A stretch of DNA of 64,000 nt from Thiodiazotropha sp040506195 (lineage in GTDB: Bacteria > Pseudomonadota > Gammaproteobacteria > Chromatiales > Chromatiaceae). The notes below the pieces were generated by a model. The model was not told the origin of the DNA, did not search any database, and saw nothing but the letters and a program-made list of their open reading frames with translations. The stretch is from contig JBEVXH010000003.1 of the NCBI GenBank assembly GCA_040506195.1, positions 372,001 through 436,000 on the forward strand, written 5' to 3'. The position numbers were made by a program, and so were the translations under genes. Shown in pieces: positions 16,182 through 24,074 of the stretch (positions are counted from its first letter, which is position 1; every line of letters begins with the position of its first letter).

Positions 16182-18575
16182 ATGTCTATCAGGACAACCA
16201 TTATCCTGTTCGGCCTGATGCTTGGCCTGAGCTCCCCTGCCCACTGTCAGACCTACCGAGTCGAGAGGCCACCGCAAATGGAGCAGAAACTCAAAGCAGC
16301 CTATCTCAGCAAAGGCATCTCATATCGTCCGCGCACTGAACACTTCCACGAGGACGGTTCACCGCGATACATCAATCGCCTGATCCTCGAAGACTCACCC
16401 TATCTGCTGCAGCACGCCCACAATCCTGTGGATTGGTATCCCTGGTCGGAAGAGGCCTTTGCACGAGCAAAACGGGAGAATAAACCGGTCTTCCTCTCCA
16501 TCGGTTACTCCACCTGCCACTGGTGCCATGTGATGGAAAAAGAGAGTTTCGAAGATCCCGCCATTGCCGCCCTCCTGAATGAGCATTTCATCCCGATCAA
16601 GGTCGACAGGGAGAGCCACCCTGATGTGGACCAGGTCTATATGACCGCAGTGATGCTGTTGAACGGTCATGGCGGCTGGCCGATGTCGAGTTTTCTCACT
16701 CCCCAGGGCAAGCCATTCTATGGCGGCACCTATTACACCCCGCAACAGTTCACTTCACTGCTGCAGCAGATATCGCGTCTATGGCGGGAGCGTCAAAAGG
16801 ATGTGGAAAAACAAGCCGGACAGGTGGCATCTGCAGTTGAGGCCAGCAACAGCCTCGCGGGAGAGGCCAAGGCGCTTGACAGCTCTGTCATCGGCAGTGC
16901 GGTGGATAGCATGCACAGCACATTCGACGAAATCCAGGGTGGATTCGGTCAGGCCCCGAAATTCCCGCGTGAACCCTGGCTCTATCTGCTCCTCGACCAG
17001 GCGGAGAGAAGCGATGACAGGCAGGCGTTGCAGATGCTTGAAACAACCCTTGACCACATGGCCCGCGGCGGTATCTATGACCAGGTAGGGGGTGGCTTTC
17101 ACCGCTACTCCACCGACTATGGGTGGCTGGTCCCCCACTTCGAGAAGATGCTCTATAACCAGGCCCATCTAAGCCGTATCTATCTCTCGGCGTGGCGCCT
17201 GACCGGGCGGGAACAGTTCCGACGAGTGGCCACCCGGACCCTGGACTATGTATTGCGGGAGATGACGCTACCCGAAGGGGGGTTCTACTCCGCCACCGAT
17301 GCCGATAGCGAGGGTGAAGAGGGCCTCTTCTTCATCTGGACCAGGGAGCAGATATCGGCAGCCCTGGCGCCACAGGATGCCGAGTTGGCCAACAACCTGT
17401 ACGGGGTGACGCCCCAGGGTAATTTTGAAGGGCGGAACATCCTCCACCTCAACCAGGATCTGGAGGAGTATGCCGAAGAACACGATCTCTCCATCGACTC
17501 CCTCAGAACACAGATCGATCGCATAAACAAAAAACTGCTGCAGGTTCGAAGCAGACGCTCCCCTCCCTTGCGGGACGATAAGATCGTTACCGCCTGGAAC
17601 GGCATGATGATCACGGCATTCGCCCGGGCCGCACAAATTCTGGAAGATCCCGAGTACCGCAAGGCCGCCATCAAGGCAGCGGAATTTATCTGGCAACACA
17701 ACCGACGAGGCAAGGGCAAGTTGTGGCGGGTTCATCTCGATGGCGAGTCCTCAATACCCGCCACACAGGAGGATTACGCCTATCTGGCCGAAGCGCTACT
17801 CCACCTCTACGACCTGACGGCAGAAGCAAAATGGTTGCAGCGGGCCGAGGAGATGGCCCATGCATTGACTGATCGTTTTTTCGATACCGATGAAGGCGGC
17901 TTCTTTATGAGCGAGGCTCAGAGCGGTATCACCGCCATGGGTCGTCCCAAGGATGATGGCTCGGACAATGCCATGCCTTCCGGCAGTTCCGTGGCCATCC
18001 ATGTCCTGCAACGCCTGTGGCAGCGTACCGGCAAGCTTGACTATCGCCGTCAGACGGATTCGTTGATCGCCCGCTTCGCCCCTTCAATCGAACGCAATCC
18101 TACCAGCTATGGCTATCTCCTGACCGCCACGGCCAGCCACCTCCACGGGGAGTTGGGGGGACAGGCCTACGCCGCCCAGGGAGGTATCAGAATTGAAGGA
18201 GCGGTAGCGTTAAGCTCGAATCAGCTGCTTTTGAGCGTCGATATCGATATCCCCGATGGTTGGCATATCAACTCCAACCAGCCGATGGCGAAAGACCTGA
18301 TAGCAACCCGACTGAAGCTGTCGGAGAGGGTACAAGGATGGCAGATGGGGCCCGTCACCTATCCCGAGGGAGAGCGCCAGGTTCTCGCCTTTCAACAACA
18401 GCCTCTCTCTGTCTTCAGCGGCAAGGTGCGCTTGCAGGCCCTGGTTTCAACCGAAGAGAGCAGCTCCACCGCACCCTTGATACTACCATTGGAGATACGC
18501 CTGCAAGCATGTAACGACCAGGTCTGCCTGGCACCGGAGACGGTCACACTGAGTCTCCCCCGACCCCGTCCATGA
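16182..18575 (+). CDS. Secreted DUF255 thioredoxin-like protein fused to a DsbD N-terminal-like domain
   Basis: The 797-residue protein has a signal peptide (about 1-22). A DUF255 thioredoxin-fold domain follows with the CHWC motif (C112, C115) in STCHWCHVMEKESFED. Next is an (alpha/alpha)6-type region similar to YyaL/SPATA20 (about 230-640). The C-terminus (about 665-795) resembles the periplasmic alpha domain of DsbD, including a cysteine pair in QACNDQVCLAPETV. YyaL-type proteins are usually cytoplasmic and lack this end. Export plus a DsbD-like domain suggests a disulfide- or thiol-handling role in the periplasm. The partner is unknown; the rhodanese gene just upstream is a candidate. Confidence 0.85.
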   Translation: MSIRTTIILFGLMLGLSSPAHCQTYRVERPPQMEQKLKAAYLSKGISYRPRTEHFHEDGSPRYINRLILEDSPYLLQHAHNPVDWYPWSEEAFARAKRENKPVFLSIGYSTCHWCHVMEKESFEDPAIAALLNEHFIPIKVDRESHPDVDQVYMTAVMLLNGHGGWPMSSFLTPQGKPFYGGTYYTPQQFTSLLQQISRLWRERQKDVEKQAGQVASAVEASNSLAGEAKALDSSVIGSAVDSMHSTFDEIQGGFGQAPKFPREPWLYLLLDQAERSDDRQALQMLETTLDHMARGGIYDQVGGGFHRYSTDYGWLVPHFEKMLYNQAHLSRIYLSAWRLTGREQFRRVATRTLDYVLREMTLPEGGFYSATDADSEGEEGLFFIWTREQISAALAPQDAELANNLYGVTPQGNFEGRNILHLNQDLEEYAEEHDLSIDSLRTQIDRINKKLLQVRSRRSPPLRDDKIVTAWNGMMITAFARAAQILEDPEYRKAAIKAAEFIWQHNRRGKGKLWRVHLDGESSIPATQEDYAYLAEALLHLYDLTAEAKWLQRAEEMAHALTDRFFDTDEGGFFMSEAQSGITAMGRPKDDGSDNAMPSGSSVAIHVLQRLWQRTGKLDYRRQTDSLIARFAPSIERNPTSYGYLLTATASHLHGELGGQAYAAQGGIRIEGAVALSSNQLLLSVDIDIPDGWHINSNQPMAKDLIATRLKLSERVQGWQMGPVTYPEGERQVLAFQQQPLSVFSGKVRLQALVSTEESSSTAPLILPLEIRLQACNDQVCLAPETVTLSLPRPRP

Positions 18576-18614
18576 TCGACAGTGGCCAAGACACAAGACA
18601 TAGCCGGGACCGAA

Positions 18615-19814
18615 TCAGTCCGCCGCGCCGAACAGGCGCTGACACTCCTGGTTCGAGCGGATCAGGCTATCCTCTATGGAGACTCCGGAAAACCAGTTTC
18701 CGGTCAATGCCAGAGAGCCACCCTGCAAAGCGTTGTCGATCCAGGAAATCCGCTCATGGTGACCCAGGCGCAATGCAGGTAAACGATTACTGCAACTGAT
18801 ATGTGACTCGATGGCCTGCATCTCCACCCCCAATACCTCGCTGATCCTGGTCATACGGCCGGCCTCATCCAGCCCGTTTGGCCGAAAGTGGAAGGTAAAG
18901 GCCCGGTAGGTTTCATCCGCCACCGGATCTCTCGAAACCACGGAGTAGAAATCATCATCGACACCGATGATGCCCGCCAGAGGCGGCAATCTGACCCGAT
19001 CCGCTCTCACCAGCACGGCATGGCTTTCGATTGAGGCCATTTCGATCTCCTGCAGACGCGCAGCAAGATCCGGCATCGACTCCAGCATAATTTTTGCCGC
19101 CACATCAGGCGCCACCGCCAGAGCAATATGCCTGGCCTGAATTGCGCCATCCCCGGTTACCGCCTGGTAGCTGTTATCGCTCTTTTCCAGCCTGATGACA
19201 GGGCTGTCCCGGCGTATCTCAAGCCCGGATGCCATACCGCCAATAAAAGATTGGAGTCCCTCAGGCCCGGTGTAGCTGCGGACAATCTCTTTACGGCGAG
19301 GTTTCTTGCGAAACAGGGCATCTGCGGGAAAATCGGCGGCTGGCTGGCAGACAACCGCATCCAATGCGGGGCCCAGCACCTGCTCAAAGTTACGCTGTCC
19401 CATGATATGGCCAAAATAGTCTGCAACGGTGCGTTCCGCCTTTTTGCTCATCCACAGGCGCGGCAAGGCCCCGAGAAGCTCCAGGTAGTTCAACCTGGAT
19501 GGAATGGAAGTCAACCGGTCACCGGTCTGGAGCCGGTAGCGTAATTTCCGCTTCGGCTGCAGGTCGCCAAGTTGCCCACTCTCCTCAAGCAGCCGCAATA
19601 GATTCCCATAGCTGTTGTAGCAGGTATGTCCGCCCAGTTCCGCCCAGAACCTGCCCTCGTCAGTCTCAAACCTGTGACTGTTGATGGCGCCACCGATGTG
19701 ACCGCCCGCCTCGAGAATCAGTGGTTCGATACCCTGACGTTTGGCCATCCGCGCCATGCCCAGGCCGCTGATGCCCGCGCCTACCACCAATAGATCAACA
19801 ACTCCATTGCTCAT
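18615..19814 (-). CDS. FAD-dependent oxidoreductase (protoporphyrinogen oxidase-like fold)
   Basis: From the ATG at 19814 the product has 399 residues. It starts with the dinucleotide-binding motif VVGAGISGLGMARMAKRQG and the ILEAGGHIGG stretch typical of NAD(P)-binding Rossmann amine-oxidase/protoporphyrinogen-oxidase-like flavoproteins. The C-terminal LALTGNWFSGVSIEDSL binds the flavin in such families. The substrate cannot be assigned. It lies downstream of the IscA-like gene but a terminator separates them, so it probably has its own promoter. Confidence 0.75.
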   Translation of the reverse strand: MSNGVVDLLVVGAGISGLGMARMAKRQGIEPLILEAGGHIGGAINSHRFETDEGRFWAELGGHTCYNSYGNLLRLLEESGQLGDLQPKRKLRYRLQTGDRLTSIPSRLNYLELLGALPRLWMSKKAERTVADYFGHIMGQRNFEQVLGPALDAVVCQPAADFPADALFRKKPRRKEIVRSYTGPEGLQSFIGGMASGLEIRRDSPVIRLEKSDNSYQAVTGDGAIQARHIALAVAPDVAAKIMLESMPDLAARLQEIEMASIESHAVLVRADRVRLPPLAGIIGVDDDFYSVVSRDPVADETYRAFTFHFRPNGLDEAGRMTRISEVLGVEMQAIESHISCSNRLPALRLGHHERISWIDNALQGGSLALTGNWFSGVSIEDSLIRSNQECQRLFGAAD

Positions 19815-19835
19815 CGCGCAACCCTGATCACCTAT

Positions 19836-19873
19836 CAAAGAAAAACCGTGCCAGGATCCCTGGACACGGTTTT
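19836..19873 (-). terminator. Intrinsic terminator after the IscA-like gene
   Basis: On the minus strand, AAAACCGTG, CCAGG and their complements form a long stem around GGATCC, followed by TTTTTCTTT. Stem and T-run fit a rho-independent terminator for the gene ending at 19953. It ends about 22 bases before the start of the FAD oxidoreductase. Confidence 0.75.
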
Positions 19874-19952
19874 ATCACAACATGTATTGTCCGACTCACG
19901 CAAGATCCGTGCGCCCAAACGCACGCCCCCCGCCGTATGATCGGTGAGAATT

Positions 19953-20321
19953 CTAGCCGCAGCCACCACCTGAAGAGGAACCACAGGTGCCGCAACCGCC
20001 CCCGACGGGCTGTAGATTGTTAAACACAAAACTGGCATTGCCATCGCCCTGATCGATGAAATCGATCTCGACGCCGCGCAGGTACTGCAAAGTGCCATCA
20101 TCGACAATCACCTTGAAACCGTCACACTGGAGTATGCCGTCATTTTCATTGATCGCATCGCTGAAGGTCATTCCGAAGCTGATTCCGCTGCAACCACCAG
20201 GTGTTGCGAATACCCGCACGCCCTCGATATTGTCATCGACCTGTTGAAACAGTTCGCCCATTTTTGTCTGTGCAGTGCTGGTCAGGGTTAAGTCGTTTTC
20301 GCTTAGGGCATTTAAATTCAT
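19953..20321 (-). CDS. HesB/IscA-family iron-sulfur assembly protein with altered C-terminus
   Basis: The 122-residue A-type carrier-like protein should deliver or repair iron-sulfur clusters. The first cysteine is in TPGGCSGISFGM as in IscA/ErpA. The usual C-terminal CGCG pair is replaced by GGGCGTCGSSSGGGCG, that is CxxC plus one more cysteine near the end. The chosen ATG at 20321 follows AGGAGA. A terminator lies after it. Cluster binding is likely but its geometry may differ from standard IscA. Confidence 0.85.
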   Translation of the reverse strand: MNLNALSENDLTLTSTAQTKMGELFQQVDDNIEGVRVFATPGGCSGISFGMTFSDAINENDGILQCDGFKVIVDDGTLQYLRGVEIDFIDQGDGNASFVFNNLQPVGGGCGTCGSSSGGGCG

Positions 20322-20462
20322 GCCGTGTCTCCTAAAATTCAAGATGGTCGTATTAGCGCAATATTACCAAGAAATGGCATCGGCATGCCAATTAACATAG
20401 AAAAAAAGTTGGTTTTTTATAGGTGTTTGGCGGCCGATAACAGAAATGATGCTGTAGTATGC

Positions 20463-20939
20463 TCAGGTTGCCAACTGGTTTCGGGCATTCAGATCGTATA
20501 AATGGCGCTCGGCATCAAGCAGATGCTGCCCCCAATGCAGGTGGAACCCCAAGTGCCAACCCTCGACAGCCCTCTGTGGATGCCCATCAAGCATATTGAG
20601 TCCACTTTTAAGCTCACAGTAGATATCCGTCAGGTCATCCGCCAGGCTGCCGCTCATGCTCTGACCGTCGCCGGCCACATCATACTCCATCCAATAACTG
20701 TCGCGTTCACCCAACAACTGCCGCAGATAAGTATAAAGCTCAAATCTGGCATCCAGGTCAGCCGCTGTGTAGTGACAATTTCGCGGGGTCGGGAGATTGA
20801 GTGCCGCTACAGCCGCATGCAGACGTGGCAGCAGGCCTGCAACCTCTTGCAACCACTGGGTATTGCCTTCCTGCAGACTCTCTACCAGTTCACAATAGTT
20901 GCGTGCCAGTGCTTGAAGTTCTTCTATTTGTGGACTCAT
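20463..20939 (-). CDS. DUF5063-family protein
   Basis: The 158-residue protein is mostly helical and fits the DUF5063 family, with YCELVESLQEG at the start, LLPRLHAAVAALNLP, WMEYDVAGDG and the later DDLTDIYCELKSGL and FHLHWGQHLLDAERHLYDL. The function is unknown. It shares the strand of the IscA-like gene, 141 bases upstream of it. Confidence 0.7.
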   Translation of the reverse strand: MSPQIEELQALARNYCELVESLQEGNTQWLQEVAGLLPRLHAAVAALNLPTPRNCHYTAADLDARFELYTYLRQLLGERDSYWMEYDVAGDGQSMSGSLADDLTDIYCELKSGLNMLDGHPQRAVEGWHLGFHLHWGQHLLDAERHLYDLNARNQLAT

Positions 20940-21247
20940 CTCTCATTCCCTCACAGTCTGACTCGACTAGTGCCTACAATCTCTAGACCGTAGCCACTGA
21001 TCTGCCGATAACCGAATGACTGCTTAATACTACTGTTTCAATTGCTTCACACACCCTGAGTCTAGCAGTGATAGCGCTCAATCCTAGGAAAAACCCTTAA
21101 TCCATCCACCCGTTTCAATTGAAAAAATATATCTCTCAAGGGGTGGGGCGGCATAGGATATCCTTTTTTTGGGCCACCACAACCCCCCCTGATAAGGGTA
21201 TCCATAAGAAAAACCACACAGATATTAAAAAAGGATACAATTCCGTC

Positions 21248-22072
21248 ATGCATGTTAAATCACCTCATTTACCTGTGGTTTTAGCCATTGGCGGGCATGA
21301 CCCCGGGGGGGGCGCCGGAATTCAGGCCGATATCGAGTCCATCGGGGCGAATGGCTGCCATGCCGCTACTGCCCTCACCTGCGTAACCGTACAGGACAGC
21401 TGTAACGTCAGTCAGTTGGTTCCTATCCCCCCCGCAACGCTGGCGGATCAAATCAGCGCGACCCTCTCAGACTGCCAGGTAGCCATCATCAAGATCGGTC
21501 TGCTCGGCAGCCTGCCCGCAGCTGAGGCGATTGTTGAGCTCCTGCACAGGCATCCAACCATCCCTGTGGTGTTCGATCCTGTCCTCAGGGCGGGTGGCGG
21601 CAGTGAACTCGCCAATGTGAGATTGATTGATTATATTCGGCAGACGCTGATCCCACTGTGCCGTCTGATCACACCCAACATACCAGAGGCCCTGAAATTG
21701 ACCGATAATAACGGATCGCCCGACCTGGATACCGTGGGCCGTCAACTGCTCGGCCTCGGTGCAGGCGCGGTATTGATAACCGGTACCCACGAACCAGATG
21801 AGAGAAGGGAGATCACACACAGTCTCTACCAGAGCGGCACCTCCCCAATCCGCACATCCTGCAGGCGGCTGGCCGGCGTGTTTCACGGCTCCGGTTGTAC
21901 CCTGGCATCCGCCATCGCGGCCAGAATGGCCGCGGGTGAAGCACTGCAGGCCGCGGTAGCGCAGGGGCTCGAATACAGCTGGTCGGCATTGACCCATGGA
22001 TTCGAGACGGGGAAATGCCAATCCATCCCGGGACGACTGTACAGAATTTTACGGCGCCATGTCGAGAGATAG
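21248..22072 (+). CDS. thiD: Hydroxymethylpyrimidine/phosphomethylpyrimidine kinase ThiD
   Basis: ThiD phosphorylates hydroxymethylpyrimidine twice for thiamine synthesis. The 274-residue product has the ribokinase-like start AIGGHDPGGGAGIQADIES, TALTCVTVQDSCNV, the PVVFDPVLRAGGGS segment and VFHGSGCTLASAIAA, with the catalytic cysteine/anion-hole region. The open frame begins 43 codons earlier, but ATG 21248 matches the family start. It overlaps thiE by 14 bases. No TPP riboswitch is recognisable upstream. Confidence 0.93.
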   Translation: MHVKSPHLPVVLAIGGHDPGGGAGIQADIESIGANGCHAATALTCVTVQDSCNVSQLVPIPPATLADQISATLSDCQVAIIKIGLLGSLPAAEAIVELLHRHPTIPVVFDPVLRAGGGSELANVRLIDYIRQTLIPLCRLITPNIPEALKLTDNNGSPDLDTVGRQLLGLGAGAVLITGTHEPDERREITHSLYQSGTSPIRTSCRRLAGVFHGSGCTLASAIAARMAAGEALQAAVAQGLEYSWSALTHGFETGKCQSIPGRLYRILRRHVER

Positions 22073-22712
22073 GCGATCCGGCTTGCGGGGTCTTTACGCC
22101 ATTACCGATGCGCAACTCAGTCCCAAGCATCATCTCCTGCAACATGTGGAACAGGCGCTGCTTGGCGGTGCCGCTATCATTCAATATCGGGATAAAACAG
22201 ACAGCGCCTCCCGGCGCCTTGCCGATGCCACGGCCTTACGGCGCCTATGCAGCGTTCATGCCGCACGCCTGATCATCAATGATGATATCGAGCTGGCAAA
22301 GCGGGTTGGAGCGGACGGCGTTCACCTGGGGGCTGAAGATAATGCACCCGGGTACGCACGCACGAAGCTGGGTGGGGATGCTATCATAGGCGTCTCCTGC
22401 TACAACCGAATCGATCTCGCCCACAGAGCGGCCGCTTCCGGGGCCGACTATATTGCTTTCGGACGTTTTTTCCCCTCGCGTGTAAAACCCAATGCGGTGC
22501 AGGCCCATCCGGAGCTGTTAACGATCGCCAAAAACAAAATCAAACTCCCCCTGGTTGCCATCGGTGGGATAACGCCGGAGAATGGCGCCCCATTGATCCG
22601 TGCAGGGGCAGACATGCTGGCTGTCATACACGGGGTGTTCGGACAGACGGATATTCAAGCCGCCTGCCGTCGACTGACAAGACTATTCGAGCCGGAGGAG
22701 AAATCACGATGA
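22059..22712 (+). CDS. thiE: Thiamine-phosphate synthase ThiE
   Basis: ThiE joins hydroxymethylpyrimidine diphosphate with the thiazole phosphate to make thiamine phosphate. From the ATG at 22059 it has 217 residues: a TIM-barrel starting GLYAITDAQ, IIQYRDKT, LIINDDIELAKRVGADGVHLG, GVSCYN, YIAFGRFFPSRVKPNA and PLVAIGGITPENG, all standard. It overlaps thiD by 14 and hemL by four bases, so three genes form one coupled unit. Confidence 0.95.
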   Translation: MSRDRRSGLRGLYAITDAQLSPKHHLLQHVEQALLGGAAIIQYRDKTDSASRRLADATALRRLCSVHAARLIINDDIELAKRVGADGVHLGAEDNAPGYARTKLGGDAIIGVSCYNRIDLAHRAAASGADYIAFGRFFPSRVKPNAVQAHPELLTIAKNKIKLPLVAIGGITPENGAPLIRAGADMLAVIHGVFGQTDIQAACRRLTRLFEPEEKSR

Positions 22713-23992
22713 GCCGTTCCCATGACCTATTTACCCAGGCACAGAAGCATATTCCGGGAGGTGTCAATTCACCGGTCCGGGCCTTCCATGGGGTGGGTGG
22801 CGAGCCGGTCTTTGTCGACTGTGCCGCAGGGCCGTATATCTATGATCCGGATGGCAATCGATATATCGACTATGTCGGCTCCTGGGGGCCAATGATCCTC
22901 GGCCATTCACATCACGATGTTATCGAGGCCGTGGCCTCGGTGATCAATAAGGGCCTCAGCTTCGGCGCCCCCACCGAGCTTGAGAACCAGATGGCGGAGA
23001 AGGTTTGTGAACTGGTGCCGAGTATGGATCTGGTCCGCATGGTCAGCTCTGGCACAGAGGCCACCATGTCGGCGATCCGTCTCGCCCGAGGTTTTACCGG
23101 ACGCGACAAGATCATCAAATTCGAAGGCTGTTATCACGGCCATTCGGACTCGCTGCTGGTGAAAGCCGGTTCCGGGATGCTGACTTTGGGCGAACCCTCC
23201 TCCCCCGGGGTGCCCGCCGCCCTGGCTGAACACACGATCACATTGAGCTTCAATGACAGCCAACAGGCACGCGATACCTTCAATCGGCTTGGTGACACAA
23301 TCGCCTGCATCATTGTTGAACCGGTGGCCGGCAATATGAACTGTATCCCCCCTGTTCCCGGCTTTCTGGAAACCCTGCGCGAGGTCTGCGACAAGCATGG
23401 AGCAGTATTGATATTCGATGAAGTGATGACAGGTTTCAGGGTCGCATTGGGCGGTGCGCAGGCACACTACGGCATCACTCCCGATTTGACCACCTTGGGC
23501 AAGGTGATCGGTGGCGGCATGCCGGTTGGCGCCTTTGGCGGCAGACAGGATATCATGCAAAAGATCGCCCCCCTGGGACCGGTCTATCAGGCGGGTACGC
23601 TCTCCGGCAATCCAGTCGCCATGAGTGCCGGTCTGAAGACCCTTGAACTGATTTCAGAGCCCGGATTCCATGACCGGTTATCGGCTAAAGTCGAAAAACT
23701 GGTCGAAGGCATCATGCAACAGGCGAAGGCAGCCGGCGTTCCGCTGGCTGAAAACCATGTCGGCGGTATGTTTGGCCTGTTCTTCAGCGACAACGCCTCG
23801 GTCAACGATTACGCAGGTGCAACCGCATGTCACCAGGACCGCTTCAAAGCCTTTTATCATGCAATGCTGGAACGAGGCATCTATCTGGCGCCATCCGCTT
23901 TCGAAGCGGGATTTGTCTCTGATGCCCATAGTGACGAGGATATCGAAAACACTATCCATGCTGCCGGGGAGTCATTCAGAACATTGGATTAG
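22709..23992 (+). CDS. hemL: Glutamate-1-semialdehyde 2,1-aminomutase HemL
   Basis: HemL makes 5-aminolevulinate, the first committed tetrapyrrole precursor, using PLP. The 427 residues are the usual length. The lysine that holds PLP is K265 in TLGKVIGGGMPVGAFGG. GSGTEATMSAIRLAR-type sequence (SSGTEATM, 113-120) and IFDEVMTGFR (235-244) are as in known enzymes. It overlaps thiE by four bases. The stop is followed directly by a partial dispersed repeat. Confidence 0.97.
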   Translation: MSRSHDLFTQAQKHIPGGVNSPVRAFHGVGGEPVFVDCAAGPYIYDPDGNRYIDYVGSWGPMILGHSHHDVIEAVASVINKGLSFGAPTELENQMAEKVCELVPSMDLVRMVSSGTEATMSAIRLARGFTGRDKIIKFEGCYHGHSDSLLVKAGSGMLTLGEPSSPGVPAALAEHTITLSFNDSQQARDTFNRLGDTIACIIVEPVAGNMNCIPPVPGFLETLREVCDKHGAVLIFDEVMTGFRVALGGAQAHYGITPDLTTLGKVIGGGMPVGAFGGRQDIMQKIAPLGPVYQAGTLSGNPVAMSAGLKTLELISEPGFHDRLSAKVEKLVEGIMQQAKAAGVPLAENHVGGMFGLFFSDNASVNDYAGATACHQDRFKAFYHAMLERGIYLAPSAFEAGFVSDAHSDEDIENTIHAAGESFRTLD

Positions 23993-24008
23993 TGTTAACA
24001 GGCCCTAG
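23993..24008. repeat. Dispersed palindromic element, partial copy
   Basis: TGTTAACAGGCCCTAG directly follows the hemL stop codon. It equals one half of the element seen at 43128-43160 and 12104-12138. Confidence 0.55.
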
Positions 24009-24074
24009 GAATATAGATACAGCAGGTTCCACACCTGCCGACCGTCATTCAATCGTTTGTGCGAGCCGCTATCG

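Noticed and set aside
20940..21247. Possible TPP riboswitch upstream of thiD
   Set aside because: The conserved CUGAGA and ACCUGAUCUGGAUAAUGCCAGCG-like parts are not present; only G- and C-rich stretches are seen.
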